Assembly (NCBI RefSeq): GCF_042648505.1 | Contig: NZ_JBHRXK010000002.1 | Coordinates: 1-64,000 of the forward strand | Length of the DNA stretch: 64,000 nucleotides | DNA from: Lysobacter_L cavernae | GTDB taxonomy: Bacteria; Pseudomonadota; Gammaproteobacteria; Xanthomonadales; Xanthomonadaceae | Direction: 5' to 3' | In this document: positions 56,787 to 64,000 of the stretch, piece after piece | Layout of the letters: each line of letters opens with the position of its first letter | How positions within the stretch are numbered: position 1 is the first letter of the stretch | Translations under genes and position numbers: made by a program | The notes under the pieces: model-generated | Told to the model about the DNA's origin: nothing | Seen by the model: the letters and a program-made list of their open reading frames with translations, nothing else | The model's database searches: none

Positions 56787-57074
56787 TCAGCCGAGCACGG
56801 CAAAAATGTCGTCTTCCTTCACCACCAGGTATTCGGTGCCGTCGAGCTTGACCTCGGTGCCGCTGTACTTGCCGAACAGCACCTTGTCGCCGACCTTGAC
56901 CACCGGCGCGCGCACGCTGCCGTTGTCGAGCACCTTGCCCGCGCCGACGGCAACGACTTCGCCCTTGATCGGCTTCTCGGTGGCGGAGTCCGGGATCACG
57001 ATGCCGCCGGCGGACATCTTTTCTTCTTCCATGCGCTTGATGACCACGCGGTCGTAGAGCGGCTTGATATTCAT
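56787..57074 (-). CDS. groES: co-chaperonin GroES (Hsp10)
   Basis: 95 residues. Lid of the GroEL chamber. Start MNIKPLYDRVVIKRMEEEKMSAGGIVIPDSA with the mobile loop, and VKVGDKVLFGKYSGTEVKLDG at the C-terminal half. First gene of the operon; a CIRCE box lies about 60 bases upstream, indicating control by HrcA. Confidence 0.98.
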   Translation of the reverse strand: MNIKPLYDRVVIKRMEEEKMSAGGIVIPDSATEKPIKGEVVAVGAGKVLDNGSVRAPVVKVGDKVLFGKYSGTEVKLDGTEYLVVKEDDIFAVLG

Positions 57075-57134
57075 GGCAACAGCCTCCGAGGAGCGTACGT
57101 AAGTGGTTGAACGGGTGGGAAAAGTCGCGAAATT

Positions 57135-57161
57135 TTAGCAGTCGCCCGAGACGAGTGCCAA
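57135..57161. promoter_or_regulatory. CIRCE element (HrcA operator) of groES-groEL
   Basis: TTAGCAGTC, a 9-base spacer, then GAGTGCCAA (57135-57161), matching TTAGCACTC-N9-GAGTGCTAA with one change in each half. The spacer length is exact. It lies 60-87 bases before the groES ATG. Confidence 0.88.
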
Positions 57162-57292
57162 CGCCGCGTGCAAAAGAAGCCCGGCGAACCGGGACTGACG
57201 GGAAGATGGGGCGCGCGCCGGGGCTTTCAAGGCCTGGCGGAGAAAACCTGAGGCGAGGACATCGGAACCAATGGGGCCCGTGGTGCAGGAAC

Positions 57293-57470
57293 AAAAAAGG
57301 AGCGCGTCCCGTGGAACGCGCTCCCTTGGTACGGAGTAGGCCGTCCTCTGCACGGCGCTGTCCTGCGCCCGTCCCCCGAACCGACGCCCTGTCGATGCCG
57401 ACTTCCGTGTCAGCGAAGGGCAATCTTGTTCATTCCGCGTCACTTCGGCCAGTGCTTCGGGTGTGATCAA
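57293..57470 (-). ncRNA. candidate GGA-rich small RNA (Rsm-like)
   Basis: A stand-alone minus-strand unit: GATACT box at 57483-57478, about 145 nt of hairpins, and a strong terminator (GGAGCGCGT/ACGCGCTCC, 57324-57299, then six U). The RNA has seven GGA motifs; one is in the loop of GGCGC-AGGACA-GCGCC (57369-57354), and one in the terminator loop. This is the pattern of RNAs that bind CsrA/RsmA. The overlapping open frame has no ATG with ribosome-binding site and runs into the terminator, so it is not likely coding. Confidence 0.5.
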
Positions 57471-57513
57471 ATGCCTAGTATCGGTAGCGGTTGCCGCTGA
57501 AATTCACATGAAA

Positions 57514-57571
57514 CTATTGATTAAGCTTAGAAAAGTGCGATCGCCATGCTATCAATAGCGCACAAGCTTAG
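57514..57571. promoter_or_regulatory. candidate operator region of the XRE regulator
   Basis: AT-rich stretch with CTATTGAT (57514-57521) and its exact reverse complement ATCAATAG (57551-57558), plus two direct copies of AAGCTTAG (57523-57530 and 57564-57571). It lies 54-111 bases before the regulator gene. Confidence 0.5.
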
Positions 57572-57624
57572 GTGTATATCGTTCGCCTGGTGAGTAAAGG
57601 TCGCTCCTAGAAGGAAGCCCAGTC

Positions 57625-58047
57625 ATGACCCCACAGCAACGCATCCGCCTGGCCCGCCGCCACGCCGGGCTGTCGCAGGCCGCCCTTGGCGCGGCGGTCG
57701 GCGTGCAGCGCAGCGCGGTCGGCCACTGGGAGGCCACCCAGGGCAAGCACCCGAGCGCCGCCCACCTGCGCGAAGTCGCGCTGGTCACCGGGGTGCAGTT
57801 CGAGTGGCTGGCCACCGGCCGCGGCAAGATGAGCCTGTCGTCGGACACGGCGCTGGATTCGGTCGCCGCGGCCGACGCGACCCTGGTCGACGACCCGCTG
57901 GAGCTGCGCCTGCTGGCCGCGTTCCGCGAGGCACCGACGCGGGCCAAGGCACCGCTGGTCGAGGTCGTCGAGCAGCTCGCCGAGCTGCGCACTGGCCGCA
58001 CTCGTCCCCGTGTCGGCGCCGGCGGCAACGCCCACGGCGAGCGTTAG
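57625..58047 (+). CDS. XRE-family helix-turn-helix transcriptional regulator
   Basis: 140 residues. The HTH covers about residues 5-60 (RIRLARRHAGLSQAALGAAVGVQRSAVGHWE), a Cro/CI-type DNA-binding domain, with the following VTGVQFEWLATGRG typical of this group. The C-terminal 70 residues are helical and have no recognised domain; they may form the dimer interface. AAGGAA precedes the ATG. Target unknown; repeats just upstream suggest autoregulation. Confidence 0.88.
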   Translation: MTPQQRIRLARRHAGLSQAALGAAVGVQRSAVGHWEATQGKHPSAAHLREVALVTGVQFEWLATGRGKMSLSSDTALDSVAAADATLVDDPLELRLLAAFREAPTRAKAPLVEVVEQLAELRTGRTRPRVGAGGNAHGER

Positions 58048-58177
58048 CCCCGACGCAGCCGCTTGCTGCTATCGCCGGCCGTATTCGGACGCGCATCACA
58101 TAGCCACCGCGCCGCGTCCCGGACCGCCCGAACTGTCATCGGCCGCGCCGTATAGTCGGCACTGGATCGCAAGGAGC

Positions 58178-59956
58178 ATGTCCGTGTCTCATCACTCGTC
58201 TGCCGTGGCAAGGGCGCTGGGTTGCGCCTGTCTGTTCGTGGGTGGCGTCGTCCACGCCGAAGTCTTCATCAACGAGCTGCATTACGACGACGCCACCGCC
58301 AGCGGCGACGTCGGCGAGCGCATCGAGGTGGTCGCCACCGCCGGCGAGTCCCTCAGCGGTTACCGCCTCTACCTGTACAACGGCGCCACGCCGTCGGCGG
58401 CCACCACCTACGACAACGACCCGCTGCCGGCCGGCAGCGCGGTCAGTTGCGGCGGCAGCGTGCGCATCGCCACGGTCAGCTACCCCAGCAACGGCCTGCA
58501 GAACGGCGCCAACGACGCGCTCGCCCTGGTCGATGCCAGTGGTGCGGTGGTGCAGTTCCTCAGTTATGAGGGCACGGTCACGGCGTCCAACGGCCCGGCC
58601 GCGGGGCGCAGCAGCGTCAACCTGCCGGTCAGCGAATCGGCATCGACCGCCGCCGGCACCTCGCTGCAGTTGGGCGGCAACGGCGGCCGCTACAGCGACT
58701 TCAGCTGGCGCGCCTCGGCCACGCAGACCTTTGGCGCCTGCAACCACGGCCAGAGCTTCGCCACGGCCAATCCGGCGCCGACGGTCACCGCCACCACGCC
58801 GGTCGACGGCGCCAGCGACTTCCCGGCCGCGGGCGAGCTGTCGGTCAGCTTCAGCGAAGCGGTGACGCTCACCGCCGGCGCCTTTGCGCTGCAGTGCACG
58901 CAGTCCGGCACGGTCGCGCTGAGCCATCCGGGCAGCGGCAGCAGCTTCATCATCTCGACCGGCACCGCGCTGCACGCCGGCGAAAGCTGCAGCCTGACCA
59001 TCAGTGCCGCGCAGATCAGCGACAGCGGCGGCGCGCACCCGGCACAGGACCGTGTGATCGACTTCAACGTCGCCACGGGCGGTGGTGGCGGCGGCGATTA
59101 CTACGCCCGCGTCAACACCGGCAGTGGCGCCAGCCAGCTGCGCTGCTCGCTGCACGCGACCATCCAGGGCCACACGGTCTACCCGTACAGCGGCGGCACC
59201 AGCAACACCTGGAGCATCCTGGAGATCGCCGACGAGGACCCTAACAACGCCGGCCGCGTCCTCGACGCCTACCGCAACCGCAGCTACCTCAAGGTCACCG
59301 AGCGCGCCGGCAGTGGCAGCGGGCTCAGATACAACCGCGAGCACACCTGGCCCAACTCGCTCGGCTTCGGCAGCACCACCGGTGACAAGGGCCTGCCGTA
59401 CGCGCCCTACACCGACACCCACATGCTGTACCTGACCGACGCCACCTGGAATTCCGATCGCGGCAACAAGCCCTACGCCGATTGCACCGTGGCAGGCGGC
59501 TGCGGCGAGCGCATCACCGAAGCCAACGCCGGCCACGGCGGCGGCAGCGGTGTCTACCCGGGCAACTCCAACTGGGTGAAGGGTCCGGACGGCAACGGCG
59601 GCTCGTTCCAGGTCTGGGGCCACCGCCGCGGCGACATGGCACGCGCCGTGCTCTACATGGCGATCCGTTACGAGGGCGGCACGCACCCGGGCACCGGCCA
59701 GGGCGAGCCCGACCTGGAGCTCACCGACGACCGCAGCAAGATCGTCATCACGTCCGCGTCGCCGGCCTACATGGGCCTGCTGTCGACGCTGCTGGCCTGG
59801 CACCAGGCCGACCCGCCGGACGCGGCCGAGCGCGAACGCAACGAGGTGATCTACAGCTTCCAGGGCAACCGCAACCCGTTCATCGACCACCCGGAATGGG
59901 CGAGCGCGGTGTTGTTCACCTCGAGCCAGCCGGCGAGTTGCCAGCTGGCGAACTGA
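58178..59956 (+). CDS. secreted endonuclease I with lamin-tail domain
   Basis: About 592 residues. Signal peptide, then a lamin-tail domain (VFINELHYDDATASGDVGERIEV, about 28-165), an Ig-like module (PTVTATTPVDGASDFPAAGELSVSFSEAV, about 195-300), a glycine linker, and a C-terminal endonuclease I domain with the active-site YNREHTWPNS and HRRGDMARAVLYMAIRY. It should be an extracellular nuclease acting on DNA or RNA. AAGGAG is only 1 base from the ATG at 58178 but 7 bases from the in-frame GTG at 58184, so the GTG may be the true start. Confidence 0.9.
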   Translation: MSVSHHSSAVARALGCACLFVGGVVHAEVFINELHYDDATASGDVGERIEVVATAGESLSGYRLYLYNGATPSAATTYDNDPLPAGSAVSCGGSVRIATVSYPSNGLQNGANDALALVDASGAVVQFLSYEGTVTASNGPAAGRSSVNLPVSESASTAAGTSLQLGGNGGRYSDFSWRASATQTFGACNHGQSFATANPAPTVTATTPVDGASDFPAAGELSVSFSEAVTLTAGAFALQCTQSGTVALSHPGSGSSFIISTGTALHAGESCSLTISAAQISDSGGAHPAQDRVIDFNVATGGGGGGDYYARVNTGSGASQLRCSLHATIQGHTVYPYSGGTSNTWSILEIADEDPNNAGRVLDAYRNRSYLKVTERAGSGSGLRYNREHTWPNSLGFGSTTGDKGLPYAPYTDTHMLYLTDATWNSDRGNKPYADCTVAGGCGERITEANAGHGGGSGVYPGNSNWVKGPDGNGGSFQVWGHRRGDMARAVLYMAIRYEGGTHPGTGQGEPDLELTDDRSKIVITSASPAYMGLLSTLLAWHQADPPDAAERERNEVIYSFQGNRNPFIDHPEWASAVLFTSSQPASCQLAN

Positions 59957-60065
59957 GGGCTTCGGCCGGGGCTCGGCCCGTGCCGCAAGCACGGGTCGAC
60001 CTTGACGGGCAGCGGCTTTCACCAGCCCCTGCGGCCGATGGCCCCAAGGCGGTGCGGTTACCCGC

Positions 60066-60500
60066 TCAGCGGTTCAACAGCCGCTTCACCGCCGCGGGCG
60101 GCAGCGCCGCGCAACCGGGCGTGGGTTCGAATGCCGCGGCGACCGGCTCGCCGTCGTGCACCAGTTGCAATCGCCGCGGCGTGTGGCCCGCTTCCAGGAC
60201 CAGGCTCCAGACCGCACGGATCGTGCCCTGCATCGGCGGCTCGTCGAGCACCTGGCCGGCGTCGTCGACGAAGACCGGACCGTTGACCGCCCACACCGTA
60301 TCGACCGCCGGGTCGGCGTCGCGCGCCGTCATCGCCCCGGGGTCGGCCACGCAGTCCAGCGCCTGCTCGCAGGCGGTCTCGACCAGGACCAGCCGCGTCG
60401 TGCCGGCGACTTCGTAGCAGGCGCCGCGCACGCCCTGGGCGGCGGCCGGCAGGGTGGCGGCCACGCTCAGGAACAGGGCCAAGGGCAGGTTGCGGATCAT
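60066..60500 (-). CDS. secreted protein, unknown function
   Basis: 144 residues. Signal peptide (MIRNLPLALFLSVAATLPAAAQ), then GACYEVAGTTRLVLVETACEQALDCVADPGA and a cysteine near the C-terminus (PTPGCAALPP); cysteines suggest disulfides in the periplasm. No family recognised. GGGGA lies before the ATG. Divergent from cutA. Confidence 0.65.
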   Translation of the reverse strand: MIRNLPLALFLSVAATLPAAAQGVRGACYEVAGTTRLVLVETACEQALDCVADPGAMTARDADPAVDTVWAVNGPVFVDDAGQVLDEPPMQGTIRAVWSLVLEAGHTPRRLQLVHDGEPVAAAFEPTPGCAALPPAAVKRLLNR

Positions 60501-60611
60501 GGTCGTCCCCCAGGAAGGTCGTCGGCGCCGGCAGACTACGCCATCGACGCCGGCCGCGGCGAGCCGGGCCATTCGCCCGCGCCGGGGGCGGAGGCTACAC
60601 TGGCGCCCCTC

Positions 60612-60953
60612 ATGCCCACGCCTCCCGCCTCGCCCGTACGGCTGGTTCTCAGCAGTTGCCCGGACCCGCAAACCGCCGCCACGATCGCCTCGGCGCTGGT
60701 CGAGGAGCGCCTGGCCGCCTGCGTGAGCACACTGCCCGGGATGCAGTCGACTTACCGCTGGCAGGGCACGCTCGAGCGCAGCGACGAGGTGCTGCTGTTG
60801 ATCAAGACCACCGCGCAGCGCCAGGACGCGCTGATCGCACGGCTGCAGGCCCTGCACCCGTATGAACTGCCGGAGGCGATCGCGGTCGAAGCCCTCGGCG
60901 GCCTCGCCCCGTACCTGCATTGGGTGGCCGAACAGACCCGTGACGATGACTGA
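60612..60953 (+). CDS. cutA: divalent-cation tolerance protein CutA
   Basis: 113 residues, the CutA1 ferredoxin-like trimer fold. LVLSSCPDPQTAATIASALVEERLAACVS at the N-terminus and LHPYELPEAIAVEAL near the C-terminus are diagnostic. Linked to copper tolerance in E. coli, though the molecular role is unclear. It is next to dsbD, as in E. coli, and its stop overlaps the dsbD start by 8 bp. TACACT stands 10 bases before the ATG, so the leader is very short. Confidence 0.95.
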   Translation: MPTPPASPVRLVLSSCPDPQTAATIASALVEERLAACVSTLPGMQSTYRWQGTLERSDEVLLLIKTTAQRQDALIARLQALHPYELPEAIAVEALGGLAPYLHWVAEQTRDDD

Positions 60954-63465
60954 AGAAAACCTGCCTTTCCGCGGCCGCCGCCTGCGCGCCGGCCTGCTCC
61001 GCCTCGGCCTGGCCGGCCTCGCCGCCCTGTTCGGTCTCACCGGCCCCGCCGCGGCCGCGATCGACGAAGACGACCTGCTGCCGGTCGACCAGGCCTTCGT
61101 GCTCAGCGCCCAGGCCACGGCCGCCGATCGCATCGCGATCCACTGGCAGGTCGCCGACGGCTATTACCTTTATAAGCACCGGATCTCGGTGCAGGCCGAT
61201 GCCGGCTTCGCCGCGCAGCCGCTGCAGCTGCCCAAGGGCAAGGCCTACGAGGACGAGTTCTTCGGCAAGGTCGAGACCTACCGCCAGGCCGTCACCGCGA
61301 CCCTGCCGGGCCAGGCCCGCGCCGAGCACGTCACCCTGAAGATCAAGTACCAGGGCTGCGCCGACGCCGGGGTCTGCTACCCGCCGCAGACGCGCAATGT
61401 CAGCGTGGCCTTGCCGGTCGCCGCATCCGCTGCCCCGGCCGGGCCGGTGGTCGCCTTCGGCGCCCAGCGCGGCGGCAATGCGCCCTTGACCGGCGGCCTG
61501 CTCGGTGGCGCCGCCGGCAGCGAGGCGCTGCCGCTGCCGCCGGAACAGGCATTCGGCTTCGAAGCCATCGCCGGCGACGGCAACACGCTGCTGCTGCGCT
61601 TCACTCCGGCGCGCGGCTATTACCTGTACCGCGACAAGACCTCGCTGAAGCTGGATGCGGCCGCGGCGAAGGCGGGCATCGCGCTGGGCCCGCCGCGCTG
61701 GCCGAAGGGCGTCGCCCACCGCGACGAACATTTCGGCGATGTCGTCGTCTACTTCGACCAGATCGACGTGCCGGTGGTGCTGACACGCAGCCGCGCCGAG
61801 GCTGCGGACCTGCGACTGACCGCGGGCTTCCAGGGCTGCCAGACCGACGGCATCTGCTACCCGCCAATGACGCGCACGCTGACGCTGGCGCTGCCGGCGG
61901 GAGTGGTTTCATCGCCCACGGCTGTCGCCCCCAAAGGGAACCTCCTTCGCGGCGCAGGAGCGGCTTCAGCCGCGTCCGGCGAAGCCAGCGCAGCAAGCAG
62001 TGCGGATACCGGGGGCGCGGCCCGTGCGGCCACCGGTCTTCCGGACGGAGGCGCCACGACCGAAGCGGTGCCTGCACGCGCGACGGAAAGATCAGGGCAG
62101 GAGCTCGCGGCTGAAGCCGCTCCTGCGCCGCGAAGAAACTCCCCTTGGGGGGCCGCGGACAATGACGCGGGCCTCGCCGAGGACAGCCGCCTAGCCAAGG
62201 CCCTGTCCGGGCCGAACCGCTGGTGGGCGCTGGCGAGCTTCTTCGGCTTCGGCCTGCTGCTGTCGTTCACGCCGTGCGTGTTGCCGATGATCCCGATCCT
62301 CTCGGGCCTGATCGCCGGCCACGGCCCCGGCCTGGGCGCGCGCCGCGCGTTCGCGCTGTCGTTCGTCTACGTGCTGGCCAACGCGCTGGTGTTCACCGCT
62401 GCCGGCGTGGTCGCCGGCCTGGTCGGCGCCAACCTGCAGATCGCGTTCCAGAACCCGTGGGTGATTGCCGCCTTCGCCGCGCTGTTCCTTGCCCTGGCCC
62501 TGTCCAGCTTCGGCCTCTACGAGCTGCAACTGCCGGCGGCGCTGCGCAACAAGCTGGGCTCGATGAGCGACCGCCAGCGCGGCGGCTCCTGGCTCGGCGT
62601 GGCGGTGATGGGCGCGCTGTCGGCGCTGATCGTCGGCCCCTGCGTGGCGCCGCCGCTGGCAGCCGGGGTGCTCTACATCGGCCAGACCCAGGACCCGGTG
62701 TTCGGCGGCGCGGCGCTGTTCCTGCTGGCGATGGGCATGGGCGTGCCGCTGCTCGCGTTCGGCGTCGCCGCCGGCCGCGGCCTGCCGACCAGCGGGCCGT
62801 GGATGGTCGCGGTGCAGCGCGCGTTCGGCTTCGTCTTCCTCGGCTTGGCGGTATGGATGCTGTCGCGGGTGCTACCGGGACCGGCCGCGCTGGCGCTGTG
62901 GGGCGTGCTGCTGCTGGCCGCCGCCGCCGCAGTGGCGCTGGCGCTCAAGCCGCTGCGGCGCGACGGCGCGCGCGTGCTCGGCTGGACCGCGGCCTTGCTG
63001 CTGGGCCTGCTCGGCACCGCGCAGCTGGTCGGTGCCATGGCCGGCAGCCGCGACCCGCTGCAGCCACTCGCCGGCCTGCGCAGCGCCGGCACGCAGACCC
63101 GCGAGCTGCCGTTCCGCAAGATCAAATCGCTGGCCGACCTCGACCGCGAGGTCGCCGCCGCCCGGACTGCCGGCAAGCCGCTGCTGCTCGACTTCTATGC
63201 CGACTGGTGCGTGGCCTGCAAGGAGATGGAGAAGTACACCTTCCCCGAAGCTTCCGTGCAGCGGGCGCTGACCGGCTTCGTTCTGCTCAAGGCCGACGTC
63301 ACCGCCAACGACGACACCGACCAGGCCCTGATGCAGCGCCTGGGCATCATCGGCCCACCGGCGACGCTTTATTACATCGACGGCAGTGAGCGCCGCGAAT
63401 TGCGCCTGTTTGGCTTCGAGGCCGCGGACAAGTTCGTCGAACGCGGGCAGCGGGCGACCCGCTGA
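60946..63465 (+). CDS. dsbD: protein-disulfide reductase DsbD with duplicated N-terminal domain and repeat insertion
   Basis: 839 residues, longer than the usual about 570-600. Passes electrons from cytoplasmic thioredoxin to periplasmic DsbC/CcmG-type partners. After the signal peptide there are two N-terminal alpha domains in tandem, each with its redox pair: GCADAGVCYPP (about 145) and GCQTDGICYPP (about 305). A repeat-derived Ala-rich stretch (about 330-401) follows, then the eight-helix core with FTPCVLPM and GPCVAPPL, and a C-terminal thioredoxin domain with WCVACK (about 752). The ATG overlaps cutA; its stop overlaps the next gene (TGATG). Confidence 0.94.
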   Translation: MTEENLPFRGRRLRAGLLRLGLAGLAALFGLTGPAAAAIDEDDLLPVDQAFVLSAQATAADRIAIHWQVADGYYLYKHRISVQADAGFAAQPLQLPKGKAYEDEFFGKVETYRQAVTATLPGQARAEHVTLKIKYQGCADAGVCYPPQTRNVSVALPVAASAAPAGPVVAFGAQRGGNAPLTGGLLGGAAGSEALPLPPEQAFGFEAIAGDGNTLLLRFTPARGYYLYRDKTSLKLDAAAAKAGIALGPPRWPKGVAHRDEHFGDVVVYFDQIDVPVVLTRSRAEAADLRLTAGFQGCQTDGICYPPMTRTLTLALPAGVVSSPTAVAPKGNLLRGAGAASAASGEASAASSADTGGAARAATGLPDGGATTEAVPARATERSGQELAAEAAPAPRRNSPWGAADNDAGLAEDSRLAKALSGPNRWWALASFFGFGLLLSFTPCVLPMIPILSGLIAGHGPGLGARRAFALSFVYVLANALVFTAAGVVAGLVGANLQIAFQNPWVIAAFAALFLALALSSFGLYELQLPAALRNKLGSMSDRQRGGSWLGVAVMGALSALIVGPCVAPPLAAGVLYIGQTQDPVFGGAALFLLAMGMGVPLLAFGVAAGRGLPTSGPWMVAVQRAFGFVFLGLAVWMLSRVLPGPAALALWGVLLLAAAAAVALALKPLRRDGARVLGWTAALLLGLLGTAQLVGAMAGSRDPLQPLAGLRSAGTQTRELPFRKIKSLADLDREVAAARTAGKPLLLDFYADWCVACKEMEKYTFPEASVQRALTGFVLLKADVTANDDTDQALMQRLGIIGPPATLYYIDGSERRELRLFGFEAADKFVERGQRATR
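61945..62135. repeat. 30-bp perfect inverted repeat inside dsbD
   Basis: 61945-61974 and 62106-62135 are exact reverse complements (CTTCGCGGCGCAGGAGCGGC... type) around 131 bp. The GGAGCGGCTTCAGCCGC core is a dispersed element of Lysobacteraceae, usually between genes. Here it is translated in frame between the periplasmic and membrane parts of DsbD. Confidence 0.95.
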
Positions 63466-64000
63466 TGGCGCTGGGCCCGACCACCAAGGTGCTGCTGGTC
63501 GCGGCCGCGGCCGCCGTGCTCGGCGCCGTCGCCGGCCTCTGGCTCAACGGCCCCGGCCCGCTGCTGCGCAGCGAGATCGGCCAGCGCGCGCTGCAGAGCG
63601 TGGTCAATGCCGGTGCGCCGCCGGCGCCGGCCGGCCTGGCCATCGCCGGTCGCGGCGAAGCCATGCCGCCGCTGTCCCTGCCGACCCTCGATGGCGCGAC
63701 GGTGGCGTTGCCGGCGGCCTACGCCGGCCGGCCGCTGCTGATCAACTTCTGGGCCAGCTGGTGCGGGCCGTGCATCGAGGAAATGCCGGAACTCGACCGC
63801 TTTGCGGCCGCCCAGGCCGGCAACGGCACGCAAGTGGTCGGCATCGCGCTGGACGACGCCGACGCCGTGCGCGCCTTCCTGCAGCGCATCCCGGTGCGCT
63901 ATCCGGTGCTGCTCGACCAGGCCGGCCCGCGCGACAGCAGCGTGCAGCTGGGCAATCCGAAAGGGGTTTTGCCCTACACCGTGTTGATTTCGGCCGACGG
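63465..64000 (+). CDS. TlpA-family thiol:disulfide oxidoreductase (3' truncated)
   Basis: At least 178 residues; the gene runs off the window. An N-terminal membrane anchor (VLLVAAAAAVLGAVAGLWL) is followed by a thioredoxin fold with active site NFWASWCGPCIEEMPEL (about residue 95) and the cis-proline loop VLPYTVLI. Such periplasmic reductases act in cytochrome c maturation or thiol repair and receive electrons from DsbD, which is directly upstream with overlapping stop/start. Confidence 0.92.
   Translation, partial: MALGPTTKVLLVAAAAAVLGAVAGLWLNGPGPLLRSEIGQRALQSVVNAGAPPAPAGLAIAGRGEAMPPLSLPTLDGATVALPAAYAGRPLLINFWASWCGPCIEEMPELDRFAAAQAGNGTQVVGIALDDADAVRAFLQRIPVRYPVLLDQAGPRDSSVQLGNPKGVLPYTVLISAD

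Noticed and set aside
57135..57470. Minus-strand ORF of about 110 codons between XRE gene and groES
   Set aside because: Crosses an intrinsic terminator and the CIRCE element; no SD. The 5' half is better explained as an RNA.

Overview
High-GC bacterial chromosome. Gene content and order (thrABC, an ilv-leu block, waaA next to a lipid A acyltransferase, a Pcm-like gene before tolC, glnE, groES-groEL, two subtilases, TorF-type porin, TonB receptor, and the dispersed repeats described below) point to the Gammaproteobacteria, order Lysobacterales/Xanthomonadales, family Lysobacteraceae. Genus is not resolved. No tRNA, rRNA, insertion sequence, prophage or CRISPR array was seen; the window is mainly core housekeeping chromosome.

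Layout. 1-2.2 kb: the 3' end of an autotransporter with a 34-codon polyproline linker, a DUF6065-like gene and a small membrane protein. 2.3-4.7 kb: thiC (minus strand) behind a TPP riboswitch. 4.7-22 kb: a near-continuous amino-acid superlocus, thrL-thrA-thrB-thrC then ilvL-attenuator-ilvD-ilvC-ilvG-ilvM-ilvE-ilvA-leuA-leuC-leuD-leuB. It carries aspartate through threonine to isoleucine, plus valine and leucine; asd is the one threonine-branch gene not in the window. Two unannotated leader peptides, thrL and ilvL, control the two halves. They share a TTGACA box at the same distance from an SD-less ATG and a similar N-terminus, as if one regulatory cassette had been copied and retuned. 22-31 kb: a lipoprotein, an RND efflux pump with membrane-fusion protein and divergent TetR repressor, a Pcm-like methyltransferase and tolC. 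30-35 kb: LPS genes (waaA, lipid A acyltransferase, O-antigen ligase-like, GT4 glycosyltransferase) and a zinc-finger protein. 35-39 kb: pirin, YceI, RutE-like nitroreductase, ELM1-like protein and two small secreted proteins. 39-48 kb: glnE, subtilase, candidate sRNA, TonB receptor and amine oxidase. 48-54 kb: an SH3/membrane protein, a secreted small protein, and an operon of ECF sigma factor, zinc-finger anti-sigma, atypical subtilase and TorF-like porin. 54-57.2 kb: groES-groEL under a CIRCE box. 57.3-64 kb: a GGA-rich candidate sRNA, an XRE repressor, a modular endonuclease I, cutA, dsbD and a TlpA-type thioredoxin (cut by the window edge).

Most notable: (1) the matched, apparently leaderless thrL and ilvL leader peptides; (2) palindromic repeat elements sitting in frame inside two enzymes, ilvD and dsbD; (3) an ECF sigma/anti-sigma/subtilase operon in which the anti-sigma C-terminus looks like a subtilase propeptide; (4) two candidate sRNAs ending in intrinsic terminators; (5) a 22-bp perfect inverted repeat between groES and groEL. 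All homology statements come from reading motifs by eye; no database search was run.
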